This document shows, one piece after another, positions 33,752 to 43,016 of a stretch of 50,441 nucleotides of DNA. The stretch is from Winogradskyella psychrotolerans (GTDB lineage Bacteria; Bacteroidota; Bacteroidia; Flavobacteriales; Flavobacteriaceae). The DNA lies in the NCBI RefSeq assembly GCF_018860545.1, contig NZ_JAHKPN010000053.1:1-50441 (forward strand). Direction: 5' to 3'. Position numbers and translations under genes: made by a program. Numbering within the stretch: position 1 is the first letter of the stretch; the number at the start of each line of letters is the position of its first letter. The notes under the pieces are model-generated. The model was not told the origin of the DNA. It was given only the letters and a program-made list of their open reading frames with translations, and did no database searches.

Positions 33752-34872
33752 GTTACAAAATACGAATTTATTGCAGAAATAACTCTTTCTAATTCATTAT
33801 CAGTAAGATTTGAGCCACTAGGTAAACATAATCCTCTTTCGAAAAGCTCGTCTGAAACACCGTTAAGGTAGCTAGAATATTCTTTAAAAATGGGCTGTTG
33901 GTGCATTGGTTTCCACAACGGTCGAGATTCTATGTTTTCCTCTTCCAATGCTAATCTTAAGCCCTCGCGAGTCTCTTTTGAGTCTAAAAGAATACAAGAC
34001 AACCAACGGTTAGAAAAATGTCCTTCAGGTTCCTTGAGAAAAGTAATTCTATCAATGTGTTTCAGTGCATCTACATAGAATTTATAATTAGAGCGACGTT
34101 TTGCAACGTGACTATCTAAAATTGTCATTTGTCCTCGGCCAATACCTGCAACAATATTAGACATTCTATAATTATACCCAATTTCAGAGTGTAAGTAATG
34201 CGGAGCATTATCTCTAGCTTGTGTCGCTAAGAAAATAGCTTTTTCTTTAAACGTTAATGTTTTAGTAACTAAAGCTCCACCACCTGATGTTGTTATAATC
34301 TTATTACCATTAAAAGATAGGATCGAAAAATCTCCAAATGTCCCACAATTTTCACCTTTATATTGGCTCCCCAATGATTCTGCACTATCTTCAACTATTG
34401 GGATATTATATTTTAAAGCAATTTTGTTAATTTCGTCAACTTTATAAGGCATGCCGTATAAATGCACAGCAATAATTGCTTTTGGTTTGATTCCTTTAGC
34501 AACTCTATCTTTAATAGCCGTTTCTAGTTGAATAGGACACATATTCCAAGTTTCACTTTCACTATCAACAAACACAGGTGAGGCGCCTTGGTAAACAATA
34601 GGATTGGCAGATGCAGAAAAGGTTTTACTTTGACAAATGACTTCATCCCCATAGCCAACTCCTAGCAAAATAAGACTGAGGTGCAGAGCAGAAGTACCAG
34701 AAGCCAAAGCGGCAACATGTCGGTTTTTGCTCAAATATGATTTTATATCATCTTCAAAGCCATTAACATTTGGACCTAATGGTGCTACCCAGTTGGACTT
34801 AAAAGCTTCATTAATATAAGATAATTCGTTACCACTCATGTGTGGTGAGGATAGCCATATTTTAGGTTTCAT
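33748..34872 (-). CDS. DegT/DnrJ/EryC1/StrS sugar aminotransferase (PglE-like)
   Basis: The 374-residue PLP enzyme has 'SGTSALHLSLILLGVG' for phosphate binding, 'VEDSAESLGSQY' with the PLP-ring Asp, and the Schiff-base lysine Lys191 in 'FNGNKIITTSGGG'. 'NYRMSNIVAGIGRGQ' and the late 'RPLWKPMHQQ' are typical of enzymes acting on UDP-4-keto-6-deoxy-GlcNAc, such as PglE. It is the first gene of the minus-strand unit that runs to the deacetylase, and it overlaps the dehydratase gene. Together they should give a UDP-4-amino-4,6-dideoxy-HexNAc. Confidence 0.93.
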   Translation of the reverse strand: MKPKIWLSSPHMSGNELSYINEAFKSNWVAPLGPNVNGFEDDIKSYLSKNRHVAALASGTSALHLSLILLGVGYGDEVICQSKTFSASANPIVYQGASPVFVDSESETWNMCPIQLETAIKDRVAKGIKPKAIIAVHLYGMPYKVDEINKIALKYNIPIVEDSAESLGSQYKGENCGTFGDFSILSFNGNKIITTSGGGALVTKTLTFKEKAIFLATQARDNAPHYLHSEIGYNYRMSNIVAGIGRGQMTILDSHVAKRRSNYKFYVDALKHIDRITFLKEPEGHFSNRWLSCILLDSKETREGLRLALEEENIESRPLWKPMHQQPIFKEYSSYLNGVSDELFERGLCLPSGSNLTDNELERVISAINSYFVT

Positions 34873-35265
34873 AAGTGAAAATTGTTAAGTAATTATTATA
34901 TTACTATTCAATTTCATGTCAATAGAGGGATCTGGGACACGATCAAATTCAATAATGTAAATATCTGTTATTATCTTGATTTAATACAAATTAATACGAT
35001 GAAAAGTAAATAATTACGTCCTTAATGACAATATATTATTGTTTCGATTAATCTAAAATATCTTTGAATGCAGTTTTGAAACAAATAATATTTGTGATAT
35101 TAACAAATCTATTATTAACTCATAACATTATAAAATTTTAATTTAATTAGATATAACGTATTTTTACCATTAAATTCGTGCATATAATATGTGTTTTTTA
35201 TACATAAATTATGTTACATACTACTTTAATATTATGTATTAAACCATTGAAAATAAATTAAGTAC
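34873..35265. other. AT-rich divergent intergenic region
   Basis: No gene is visible in 393 nt, which are more A/T-rich than the surroundings. It must hold the promoters for the aminotransferase unit (minus) and the ATP-grasp/HAD unit (plus). The only exact -7 match is TAGATTTG on the minus strand (35111-35104), without a clear -33 partner; its leader would be about 230 nt. Confidence 0.5.
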
Positions 35266-36237
35266 ATGAATATTTTAATTACTTCAGCAGGACGAAGGGT
35301 GTCTTTGGTTAGATCTTTTCAGAAAGAATTAAAAGGAACATATCCGAATTCAAAAGTATATGCCGCAGATGCTGAGCCATTATTGTCAGCAGCTTGTCAA
35401 ATTGCAGATGGTTTTTTTAAAGTAGCGCGGTTAGATGATCCTAATTATATTGAAGATTTAATTGGGTTTTGTAAACTTCACGATATTAAGTTGGTTATAC
35501 CAACAATTGACACAGAACTTCTTGAACTTGCTAAAAACAAAGAAATTTTTACACAAGAGGGTATTGAAGTTGTTATTTCATCGGCTGATTTTGTGTCTAA
35601 ATGTAGAAATAAACGTGTAATTCATGAGTTTTTTATAGAACATAACGTAAATGTAGCAAAGGAATACGCTAAAGACAACTATGAATTGCCACTTTTTATT
35701 AAGCCTATAGATGGGAGTAGAAGTGTGGACACTTATATTATTAAAGCTGAAGAAGAGCTTATAGACTATCATTTTACTAATAATAAATTAATGTTTTTAG
35801 AATATTTAGATCATGATGATTTTGATGAATTTACATGTGATTTATATTTTAGTAAGGATCATAATTTGAGGTGTGTAGTACCTCGTAAACGATTAGAAGT
35901 GAGAGATGGTGAAGTGTATAAAGCTTTGACTTCTAATAATGTATTGGTGTCTTATTTAAAGAAAAACTTAAAGCATATTACAGGAGCTGCTGGCTGCCTA
36001 ACCGCTCAGTTTTTTGTTCACAAAAATGATTCTGAAAAAATTTATGCTATAGAAATTAACCCAAGATTTGGTGGAGGATATCCACTGTCGTATTTATCGG
36101 GCGCTAATTTTTCTAAATGGATTATTGAAGAATATCTTCTCAATAAGACAATAGGCGATCAATTTGAGAGTTGGGAAAGTGATTTATTAATGATTCGTTA
36201 TGATGATGAAGTTTTAGTGCATGGATATAAAGGTTGA
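35266..36237 (+). CDS. ATP-grasp ligase (carbamoyl-phosphate-synthase-like)
   Basis: The 323-residue protein has an N-terminal Rossmann-like pre-ATP-grasp domain ('NILITSAGRRVSLVRSF', 'DPNYIEDLIGFCK') and an ATP-grasp domain. The latter has 'LPLFIKPIDGSRSVDTYII' for the ATP-binding lysine, 'FLEYLDHDDFDEFTCDLY', and the metal/catalytic 'IYAIEINPRFGGGYPLSYLSGAN'. Such ligases join a carboxylate to an amine using ATP. Placed between PglE-like and PglC-like genes and overlapping a HAD gene, it could attach an acyl or amino acid group to the 4-amino sugar; this is inference. Confidence 0.9.
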   Translation: MNILITSAGRRVSLVRSFQKELKGTYPNSKVYAADAEPLLSAACQIADGFFKVARLDDPNYIEDLIGFCKLHDIKLVIPTIDTELLELAKNKEIFTQEGIEVVISSADFVSKCRNKRVIHEFFIEHNVNVAKEYAKDNYELPLFIKPIDGSRSVDTYIIKAEEELIDYHFTNNKLMFLEYLDHDDFDEFTCDLYFSKDHNLRCVVPRKRLEVRDGEVYKALTSNNVLVSYLKKNLKHITGAAGCLTAQFFVHKNDSEKIYAIEINPRFGGGYPLSYLSGANFSKWIIEEYLLNKTIGDQFESWESDLLMIRYDDEVLVHGYKG

Positions 36238-36877
36238 TACAAATACGGTAGTTGTCTTTGACTTAGATGATACTTTATATAACGAATTAGATTTTTTAAA
36301 ATCCGCATACAGATCAATAGCTGAGTTTTTGGACTTAGACAACTGGAAACCATTGTATTCAAAGATGTTTTCGTTGTATCGCTGTAAAATAAATGTGTTT
36401 AAAACTCTTGCAGAATCGCATAATATAGAGTTAAGCGTATTAGTGGACTTGTATAGAAATCATCAGCCAGAAATTCAGTTGTTTGAAGGAGTTCTTGATA
36501 TTTTTGAAGCAATAAAGTCTAAAGGTGGTTACATAGCGATAATTACCGATGGTAGATCAAAAACGCAAAGGGCTAAATTAAAGAGTTTAGGTATTTTAAA
36601 TTATTTAGATTTCATTGTTATTTCTGAAGAAAGTGGTAAAGAAAAACCCGATTCAGCTAATTTTAAGGCTATTGAACAAGCATTATCAGGTGTACAATAC
36701 TACTACATCGCAGATAATCTGAAGAAGGATTTTATTGCTCCTAACACTTTAGGATGGAAAAGCGTAGCACTCATTGATAATGGAAAAAATATCCATTTTG
36801 AATCTCATAAATTTATGAGTATAGAATGCGCACCAAACGAATTTATTGAGAACTTTAAAGATATTACGATTCTGTAG
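36221..36877 (+). CDS. HAD-superfamily phosphatase
   Basis: The 218-residue protein overlaps the ATP-grasp gene by 17 nt. It has HAD motif I 'VVFDLDDTLYNELDFL' (nucleophile Asp near residue 14), motif II Thr in 'IAIITDGRSKTQRAKLKSLGI', motif III Lys in 'EESGKEKPDSANF' and motif IV 'YYIADNLKKDFIAPNTLGW'. A cap region lies between motifs I and II. It is probably a small-molecule phosphatase working with the ATP-grasp enzyme on a sugar or acyl intermediate. Its last 14 nt overlap the end of the converging sugar transferase gene. Confidence 0.9.
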   Translation: MDIKVDTNTVVVFDLDDTLYNELDFLKSAYRSIAEFLDLDNWKPLYSKMFSLYRCKINVFKTLAESHNIELSVLVDLYRNHQPEIQLFEGVLDIFEAIKSKGGYIAIITDGRSKTQRAKLKSLGILNYLDFIVISEESGKEKPDSANFKAIEQALSGVQYYYIADNLKKDFIAPNTLGWKSVALIDNGKNIHFESHKFMSIECAPNEFIENFKDITIL

Positions 36878-37481
36878 AGCCTTTAAATTCAGGCATATCT
36901 ATATTATCTGAATTGTTTATATCCTTTCTATTAATCACCTTGTCAATAGTTTTGAGTATAATTTTAAAATCGAATGCAAACGACTGATGATCTACATAGT
37001 AGACATCATATTCAAATTTTTGTTCCCAACTTATGGCATTTCTTCCATTGACTTGAGCCCAACCTGTGATTCCTGGTAGTACCTCGTGTCTTCTATTTTG
37101 AGTTTTACTGTACCGTTCTAAATATTCTGGTAATAAGGGTCTTGGGCCAATTAAACTCATGTCCCCTTTAATGATATTGATAAGTTGAGGCAATTCATCT
37201 AACGATAATTTTCTACAAATACTTCCAACTTTAGTAACACGTTCCATAGCAGGCAAGAGGTTGCCTTCGTTGTCCGTTTTATCGGTCATAGTCTTAAACT
37301 TAATAATTGTAAAAAGCTTTCCGTTTTTACCAGCACGTAATTGATAGAAAAAAGGTTTACCATTATTTAATATTAAGAGACTAATAACTAGAAATAAAAA
37401 TAAGGGAGAAATCATTAAGAGCCCGATAAATGCCGCTAAAAAATCGAAAATACGTTTGATGAGTGTCTTATAGATATTCAT
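36864..37481 (-). CDS. PglC-like phosphoglycosyl transferase (initiating sugar-phosphate transferase)
   Basis: The 205-residue protein is the short, monotopic type. It has one N-terminal re-entrant hydrophobic helix (about 9-38), 'IIKFKTMTDKTD', the catalytic Asp95-Glu96 in 'KLSLDELPQLINIIKGDMSL', 'IGPRPLLPEYLERYS', 'LPGITGWAQVNGRN' and a final 'YDVYYVDHQSFAFDFKI'. It moves a sugar phosphate, probably the diamino sugar made by the FlaA1/PglE pair, onto undecaprenyl phosphate at the inner membrane and starts repeat-unit assembly. It is 6 nt downstream of the PglA-like gene. Confidence 0.93.
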   Translation of the reverse strand: MNIYKTLIKRIFDFLAAFIGLLMISPLFLFLVISLLILNNGKPFFYQLRAGKNGKLFTIIKFKTMTDKTDNEGNLLPAMERVTKVGSICRKLSLDELPQLINIIKGDMSLIGPRPLLPEYLERYSKTQNRRHEVLPGITGWAQVNGRNAISWEQKFEYDVYYVDHQSFAFDFKIILKTIDKVINRKDINNSDNIDMPEFKGSTES

Positions 37482-37487
37482 AATGTG

Positions 37488-38624
37488 TTATGATTTAAGA
37501 ACTGCTTTTATCAATTGTAACAAATCGTTGTTTATTATGGTAACGTCAAATCGTTCTTCAGCATACGTTCTACTATTCCTACCCATTTCCTTGATTTTTT
37601 CTGGATGTGTAATAAAAAATTCCATCGGTTTAATTAAGGCTTCTAAATTTTGAGGCTGAATTAAAAATCCGTTAACTCCTTCTTTTACAGATTCTCTACA
37701 ACCTACTGAATCCGTTGTGATAATTGGGTTTCCACAAGCACACGCTTCTAGGGTTGTTCTTGGTAAACCCTCTCTATAGTAGCTTGGTAATACAAAAATA
37801 TCATTATTATGAAGATGTTCAGAGATATTGTTTTGTTCACCATGAAATACGATAATACCATCTTGGTGTAGTGTATTTAGTTCGTCTACACTAATTGCGG
37901 AAGGAGACGTTTCGGGTGAACCAATTAAATGAAATTCTGTTTTAGGATATTTAGCTTTTAATATTTTAGCTGCATCCATGTAAAATGCTATACCTTTTTC
38001 TTTTATTAGCCGCGCGACTAATAAAAAACTAACATGCTCTGACGATTGTTTTTCTTTAAAACTAAATCGGTTAAGATTAACGCCGGAGCCACTTACAAAC
38101 GCCACTTTTTGATTCTTAGATATAATTTTTCTATCTAAAAATAATTGGTGGTCATCCTTGTTTTGGAAAACAATAACTTTATTTTTTCGAATAGAAAGTT
38201 TATATAAAGTTTCATTGAATCGCTGTAATAATCGAGCTTTAGTAGATAAACCAGTAAAAGCGTATCCTAAACCTGTGATTAAAGAAATAACCGGGACATT
38301 ACATTGATTAGCGGCAATTGAGCCATAAATAACGGGTTTCACGGTATAAGGAAATACTAGATCTATATGGTGCTTTTTAATAAGAGCTTTTAGTTCCTTT
38401 ATAGATTGAAGATCTTTGATAGGGTTAAGGCCTGTTCTATTTAAATTGAATTCGACAGGAATTGCACCTAATTCTTTAAGTTTAGTACATATATCGTCAG
38501 GATGCTCTGGTGCGGCAGTAAAAACTTCATACCCATTCTTTATTAAACTCTGAATAAAGTCTCCTCTAAAATTTATTAAAGAACCCGATAGAGATGCTAT
38601 AAGTAATATTCTTTTTTTATCCAT
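37488..38624 (-). CDS. GT4 glycosyltransferase, PglA-like
   Basis: The 378-residue GT-B enzyme has 'SLSGSLINFRGDFIQSLIKNG' at the N-terminus, 'NLNRTGLNPIKDL', 'LITGLGYAFTG', the nucleotide-sugar region 'LLVARLIKEKGIAFYMDAA' and 'FVLPSYYREGLPRTTLEACACGNPIITTD' with the EX7E-type glutamates. The N-terminal segments resemble PglA, which adds the second sugar to lipid-linked bacillosamine. The position right before the PglC-like gene fits that role. The donor sugar is not evident. Confidence 0.9.
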   Translation of the reverse strand: MDKKRILLIASLSGSLINFRGDFIQSLIKNGYEVFTAAPEHPDDICTKLKELGAIPVEFNLNRTGLNPIKDLQSIKELKALIKKHHIDLVFPYTVKPVIYGSIAANQCNVPVISLITGLGYAFTGLSTKARLLQRFNETLYKLSIRKNKVIVFQNKDDHQLFLDRKIISKNQKVAFVSGSGVNLNRFSFKEKQSSEHVSFLLVARLIKEKGIAFYMDAAKILKAKYPKTEFHLIGSPETSPSAISVDELNTLHQDGIIVFHGEQNNISEHLHNNDIFVLPSYYREGLPRTTLEACACGNPIITTDSVGCRESVKEGVNGFLIQPQNLEALIKPMEFFITHPEKIKEMGRNSRTYAEERFDVTIINNDLLQLIKAVLKS

Positions 38625-38630
38625 CTTTAA

Positions 38631-40535
38631 CTAGGCTTGTTTTAAGAAATTAAATTTGTACCATTTCTGGAAACAGTAATAAGACCAAACTCTAAACGTG
38701 CTATCTTTTTTGCTTTCTAAATGATCTGTAACTAATTTAGTGATCACTTCAGCATTAAATATACCTTGAGATTTTAATAACTGTGGTTCAATATAACTTT
38801 CTAATTCTTTTCTAAGGCTTTGTCTTAACCAATCTCCTGTAGGACTACCAAATCCACTTTTACCTTTTTCAAGAAAATCTTTAGGAAACTGGTCTCTAAA
38901 TGCTTCTTTTAGAATGTGTTTTTTGTTCCAACCTTTCATTAAATAGCTTTCCGGCAAGGTATTTGTAAATTCCCATAATTCTCTATTTAGAAAAGGTGCT
39001 CTACATTCTAAAGAGGTGAGCATACTCGTTCTATCTACTTTGGCTAGCATTCCTCCTTCTAAACTCAGTATTTTGTCAACAAGCCTAAAATCGGTTAAGG
39101 TTTCAATTTTTTGTTTTCCTAAGACCGCTTTGTATTCTTTAAAAATATTAGATTCGAAATAATCTGGAGACATACTTTCCTCTAATTGCTTACTTGTATT
39201 TGCTAAAGAAACTATATTCCAATAGAACTCCCCGTCATAGTCAATAGAGTTTAGAAGTTTATTAATTTGAAATTTTCTACCACGCGTATCATCCTTATTA
39301 ATGAGGTATTTGTTACTTAAACCTGCAATAGATTTATGAAGCCCTTTTGGAATAACACTAGTATATTTTTTATTCATTTTACCAATGTAATACTTGTTGT
39401 AGCCACCAAACACTTCATCACCACCATCACCAGTTAGAGCGACAGTAACATGTTCTCTTGTTTTTTCGGACAGTAGGTGGGTAGGGAGAGCAGCGGTATC
39501 AGAGAAAGGTTCGTCAAAATTTATTAAAATTTCATGAATGTTATTTTTAAGATCATTCTCATCGATTATAAATTCGTGATGATTACTTTTTAATTGTTTG
39601 GCTACTATTCTCGATTTATCAGTCTCATCATAGGATGCTTTTTTAAATCCAATTGAAAACGTATCAATTTTTTTATCTGTGGTCTGTGCTAAACACAGGG
39701 AAATAATAGAGGAATCTACACCACCTGATAAAAATGTACCTAAACCAACATCTGCGATAGATCTGCTATCTACACTTTTATATACGAGATCTTTGGTTTT
39801 GGCTTTAGCATCCTCGAAAGAAATGTTAGACGCTTTAGGTTTAGGTTCAGCGTTTATTTTATGGATTGTAGTATTATGTGATGATAAATCATATTCAATA
39901 TAATGATTAGCTTCAAGCTTAAATATATTCTCGTAGATGGTGTGTGGTGCTGGGATATATGTTAGTCTAAAATAAAGATTTAAGCCTTTTTTTGAAATGT
40001 TAGGTCTGAAGTCTAATGTATTAATTATAGATTTTAATTCTGACGCCCAAATAAATTCCTTGTCAGTATGCGTGTAATACAATGGTTTTTCTCCAAAGAA
40101 ATCGCGTGCAATAAATAGTTTGTTAAGATTTTTATCATAGATGCTAAAACCGTACATGCCATCTAGCCATTGAAAGGATTCTACTCCGTATTTTTCATAG
40201 GCTTTTAAGATTACTTCGGTATCACTAGATGTTTCAAAAGTTACGCCTTCGGATTCTAATTTCGATTTTAAGACTTTGTAATTATAGATTTCGCCATTGA
40301 ATACAATAACAATTTGCTTATCATCTGAAAAGATAGGTTGTTGACCTGATGATAAATCAATAATAGACAACCTACGCATTGCCATACCAACTGTTAATTG
40401 GTCGTTTTCTTCAGAAAATACGCCGTCTTCATCTGGTCCTCTATGAATAATGAGGTCATTCATGGAGTTAAGGATGGAGGTGATGTCGTCTTTTTTTCTG
40501 TTCGTTTTGGCGATGATGCCGTTAATTCCACACAT
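38631..40535 (-). CDS. Asparagine synthase-like glutamine amidotransferase
   Basis: The 634-residue protein has an N-terminal class II glutaminase domain with nucleophile Cys2 ('MCGINGIIAK', 'IIHRGPDEDG', 'FNGEIYNY', 'SSDTEVILKAYEKYG'). A synthetase domain with the PP-loop 'FLSGGVDSSI' and 'TGDGGDEVFGGYNKYY' follows. The family makes Asn from Asp, but copies inside polysaccharide loci (WbpS-like) are thought to amidate uronic acid or amino acid groups on the polymer. This context makes the second role more likely here. It begins 11 nt after its upstream GT4 neighbour. Confidence 0.92.
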   Translation of the reverse strand: MCGINGIIAKTNRKKDDITSILNSMNDLIIHRGPDEDGVFSEENDQLTVGMAMRRLSIIDLSSGQQPIFSDDKQIVIVFNGEIYNYKVLKSKLESEGVTFETSSDTEVILKAYEKYGVESFQWLDGMYGFSIYDKNLNKLFIARDFFGEKPLYYTHTDKEFIWASELKSIINTLDFRPNISKKGLNLYFRLTYIPAPHTIYENIFKLEANHYIEYDLSSHNTTIHKINAEPKPKASNISFEDAKAKTKDLVYKSVDSRSIADVGLGTFLSGGVDSSIISLCLAQTTDKKIDTFSIGFKKASYDETDKSRIVAKQLKSNHHEFIIDENDLKNNIHEILINFDEPFSDTAALPTHLLSEKTREHVTVALTGDGGDEVFGGYNKYYIGKMNKKYTSVIPKGLHKSIAGLSNKYLINKDDTRGRKFQINKLLNSIDYDGEFYWNIVSLANTSKQLEESMSPDYFESNIFKEYKAVLGKQKIETLTDFRLVDKILSLEGGMLAKVDRTSMLTSLECRAPFLNRELWEFTNTLPESYLMKGWNKKHILKEAFRDQFPKDFLEKGKSGFGSPTGDWLRQSLRKELESYIEPQLLKSQGIFNAEVITKLVTDHLESKKDSTFRVWSYYCFQKWYKFNFLKQA

Positions 40536-40546
40536 CTATTCTATTA

Positions 40547-41698
40547 TTAATTCTGTATAAAGAAATTAAATTTTTTATAAATACTTTTTAACTCATAGTC
40601 TTTTGAGCGTTGTAAACTCAACTTGCTAAATTTTTCTCTTTGTTTTGGATTATTATGAAAATAATCTAAAGCTTTACTTAATCCAATATCATCATCATTA
40701 TTGACAAGTAAGCCGTATTTGGCAATAAAAAACTCACCGTTGTTAATATTGACTTCATTGTTTTCATTTAATAATTCTAGTGGGCCAGACAAACAATTAG
40801 TTGATATACTAGGTAGACCCATGGCCATAGCTTCAATTAACGCATTTGGAAATCCTTCGGTGAAAGATGAAAGTACAAAACATTGGCTATCTACTAAATA
40901 ATCATTCACATTTTTTACTTTCCCTATTAGAGCGATGCTGCCTTCAAGTTGAAATTTGTTTATTTCATTTTGCAAATAATCCTTTAAATCTCCACTTCCA
41001 AGTATTGAAAAGTTATAATTAAAAGCTGATTCATTTATTGCTCGAATAACCATTATTTGATTTTTTCTTTTAATTAAACTTCCTGCGGTGATTACTTTTA
41101 ATGTATCCACAGAAGTATTTAATTTTTCAGAATCTATTAATGATTTAGGTGTTTCTATAGGGTTATAAATAACTTCCATTGGGATATCAACACCAAAGTT
41201 ATCTTTTAAATCTCTATTTATGTGCACAGAATTTGAAAATAATTTATCACATCTATTATAAAAAATTGGATAAAATAATTTAGAAATATAAAGTGATAGC
41301 TTACTGGATACATTATCGGAAGGAAAACCTCTTTCACTAATAATAGTCTTTACCTTTTTGTTGAATGTAGAAATAATACCATTGATTAAGTTTGGAAAGG
41401 CTAAAAAAGAGACTGAGATAGCGATATGCTCTGTTTTAACTAAACGATAATACTTTATTATAAACTTATAGGCATCGATAATTTTTAAATAGAAGGGCCT
41501 GTCAGGCCCTTTATTAGAAAGGACAATAACATTAACATCTTCTGGAATTGGAAAATGAACCTCATCATAAAATATAACTAAATATACATTATAATTATGT
41601 ACTAACTTCTTAAGGAGTAGACTGATCACCTTTTCGGCACCTCCACTACCTAGAGATATGCAAAGTATGCTAATATTTTGTTTTGAGTTTGGGGCCAT
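40547..41698 (-). CDS. GT4 glycosyltransferase
   Basis: The 383-residue GT-B protein has the Gly-rich N-terminal loop 'SLGSGGAEKVISLLLKKL', 'IISERGFPSD', 'VITAGSLIKRKNQIMVIRAI', 'FNYNFSILGSGDLK' and 'FVLSSFTEGFPNALIEAMAMGLPSIS', with the GT4 glutamates in the last. It adds one sugar of the repeat unit from a nucleotide donor at the cytoplasmic face. A 235-nt gap with a minus-strand -7 box lies in front of it, so it starts a sub-unit of the cluster. Confidence 0.92.
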   Translation of the reverse strand: MAPNSKQNISILCISLGSGGAEKVISLLLKKLVHNYNVYLVIFYDEVHFPIPEDVNVIVLSNKGPDRPFYLKIIDAYKFIIKYYRLVKTEHIAISVSFLAFPNLINGIISTFNKKVKTIISERGFPSDNVSSKLSLYISKLFYPIFYNRCDKLFSNSVHINRDLKDNFGVDIPMEVIYNPIETPKSLIDSEKLNTSVDTLKVITAGSLIKRKNQIMVIRAINESAFNYNFSILGSGDLKDYLQNEINKFQLEGSIALIGKVKNVNDYLVDSQCFVLSSFTEGFPNALIEAMAMGLPSISTNCLSGPLELLNENNEVNINNGEFFIAKYGLLVNNDDDIGLSKALDYFHNNPKQREKFSKLSLQRSKDYELKSIYKKFNFFIQN

Positions 41699-41783
41699 AA
41701 TTTATTCATTCTTCTACAATAATTATTCAAAAATAGTTAGGTCTATATATGAATAAAAAATAATTCTTAATTACCTTCGGTGT

Positions 41784-41791
41784 CAAATATA
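41784..41791 (-). promoter_or_regulatory. -7 promoter element for the GT4-asnB-GT4-pglC unit
   Basis: CAAATATA on the plus strand reads TATATTTG on the minus strand, an exact TAnnTTTG match, 86 nt before the GT4 start in the only long gap of this minus-strand run. No clear -33 TTG was found. Confidence 0.4.
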
Positions 41792-41933
41792 AGTGGTACA
41801 TATTTTAAAAAAACATTTCTTCGATTTCTTGAGCACTTTTAATGTTTAATAGCTTAATTAGCGACTGATTTTTTTCTTACAAAGGGAATATTTTGATTTT
41901 TATAGTTGAAAAAATTAAGTTGTTAAGAATATT

Positions 41934-43016
41934 TTAATTTAAGAGGTCTAGAAATAGTTGTTCATAATCTCGTATTATTTTGTCTTTATTAAACTTTTTA
42001 TTTACATGCTCACTGATTTTTTTCGGATTCCATACTTTTTCTTCTTGAAGCTTTTTTAAGAACTCATTTTCATTTTCAACGATGTAGCCATTTATACCAT
42101 TGGTAACAATTTCTTTTGTTCCTCCTGGTGCATTAAATGCTATAACAGGTAAACCTACTGTACAACTTTCTAGTAAAGCATTTGGGAACCCTTCAGAATA
42201 AGATCCTTGTAAAAACATGTCGTGTTTAATTAAGTGGCTAAACACATCGTCAGAATACTCAATATGATTAACTTTGTCAGTTAAATTAAGATCATTAATT
42301 TTATTTAAAATGTCTTCTTTATTACTACCTGTACCAATTATGGTAAATTCAAAAGGAATGGTAAGTCGGCTGAGAATATTTAAAAGCCTGGCTTGGCCTT
42401 TTATTTTGACCATTCTTCCTACCGTGATAAATTTTTTAACGTGATTTACTTTCTTACTGTCTTTTTTTAAAACACTAATTTGAGTTACAGGATTGTGAAT
42501 AATTTTTATTTTGTTCTCATTAATATTATAAATTTGAAGAAAATCGTCTTTCATATCAGTAGACTGACAAATAATATAATCAAGATTTTTAATACCAATC
42601 TGTTCGGTATTAATTAAGTAAGAAATTAATGATTTTTTCTTCTGCTTTTTGTATTTAGAAGCAATGTTGGTAATGGTAGCGTGTCTTCCAATAAATTTTA
42701 TCTTAGGAAAAAACTTAGAAATTAAACCCATCATTATATTTAAATGAGTAATTGAACTCACTACAATCTGAGGTTTGCACTTTGCTAATAATTTAATGAT
42801 TCCTGTTGCACCAGAAAGTACACGTGTTTTATTTAAATATATAACTGATAGATCAGAAGTATCGTATTTGTTATCTTTTTCAAAACCAATAACAATTAAA
42901 GTGATATCAAACTTAGTCTTATTTAAGTTTTTAGATACAAAAGTGATAACGCGCTCTGCACCACCAGCATATAATGTTGGTAAAACGAAGAAAACTTTGA
43001 TCTTGTTTTTATCCAT
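41934..43016 (-). CDS. GT4 glycosyltransferase
   Basis: The 360-residue GT-B protein has 'TLYAGGAERVITFVSKNLN', 'IGRHATITNIA', 'FITVGRMVKIKGQARLLNIL', 'FEFTIIGTGSNKEDI' and 'FLQGSYSEGFPNALLESCTVGLPVIAF'. The overall plan is the same as in the GT4 gene downstream, but the two are clearly diverged and are not recent duplicates. Its start overlaps the end of the TupA-type gene by 8 nt, indicating coupled translation. The donor and linkage are unknown. Confidence 0.92.
   Translation of the reverse strand: MDKNKIKVFFVLPTLYAGGAERVITFVSKNLNKTKFDITLIVIGFEKDNKYDTSDLSVIYLNKTRVLSGATGIIKLLAKCKPQIVVSSITHLNIMMGLISKFFPKIKFIGRHATITNIASKYKKQKKKSLISYLINTEQIGIKNLDYIICQSTDMKDDFLQIYNINENKIKIIHNPVTQISVLKKDSKKVNHVKKFITVGRMVKIKGQARLLNILSRLTIPFEFTIIGTGSNKEDILNKINDLNLTDKVNHIEYSDDVFSHLIKHDMFLQGSYSEGFPNALLESCTVGLPVIAFNAPGGTKEIVTNGINGYIVENENEFLKKLQEEKVWNPKKISEHVNKKFNKDKIIRDYEQLFLDLLN

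Noticed and set aside
34873..35265. A replication origin or riboswitch in the A/T-rich gap of the polysaccharide locus
   Set aside because: No DnaA-box cluster, dnaA/dnaN neighbour or stable conserved-looking fold was seen; a divergent promoter region explains it.
38631..40535. Housekeeping asparagine synthetase
   Set aside because: The sequence family allows it, but the gene is placed inside the glycan operon with 7- and 11-nt spacings to GT genes, so a role in glycan amidation is more likely. Not excluded.
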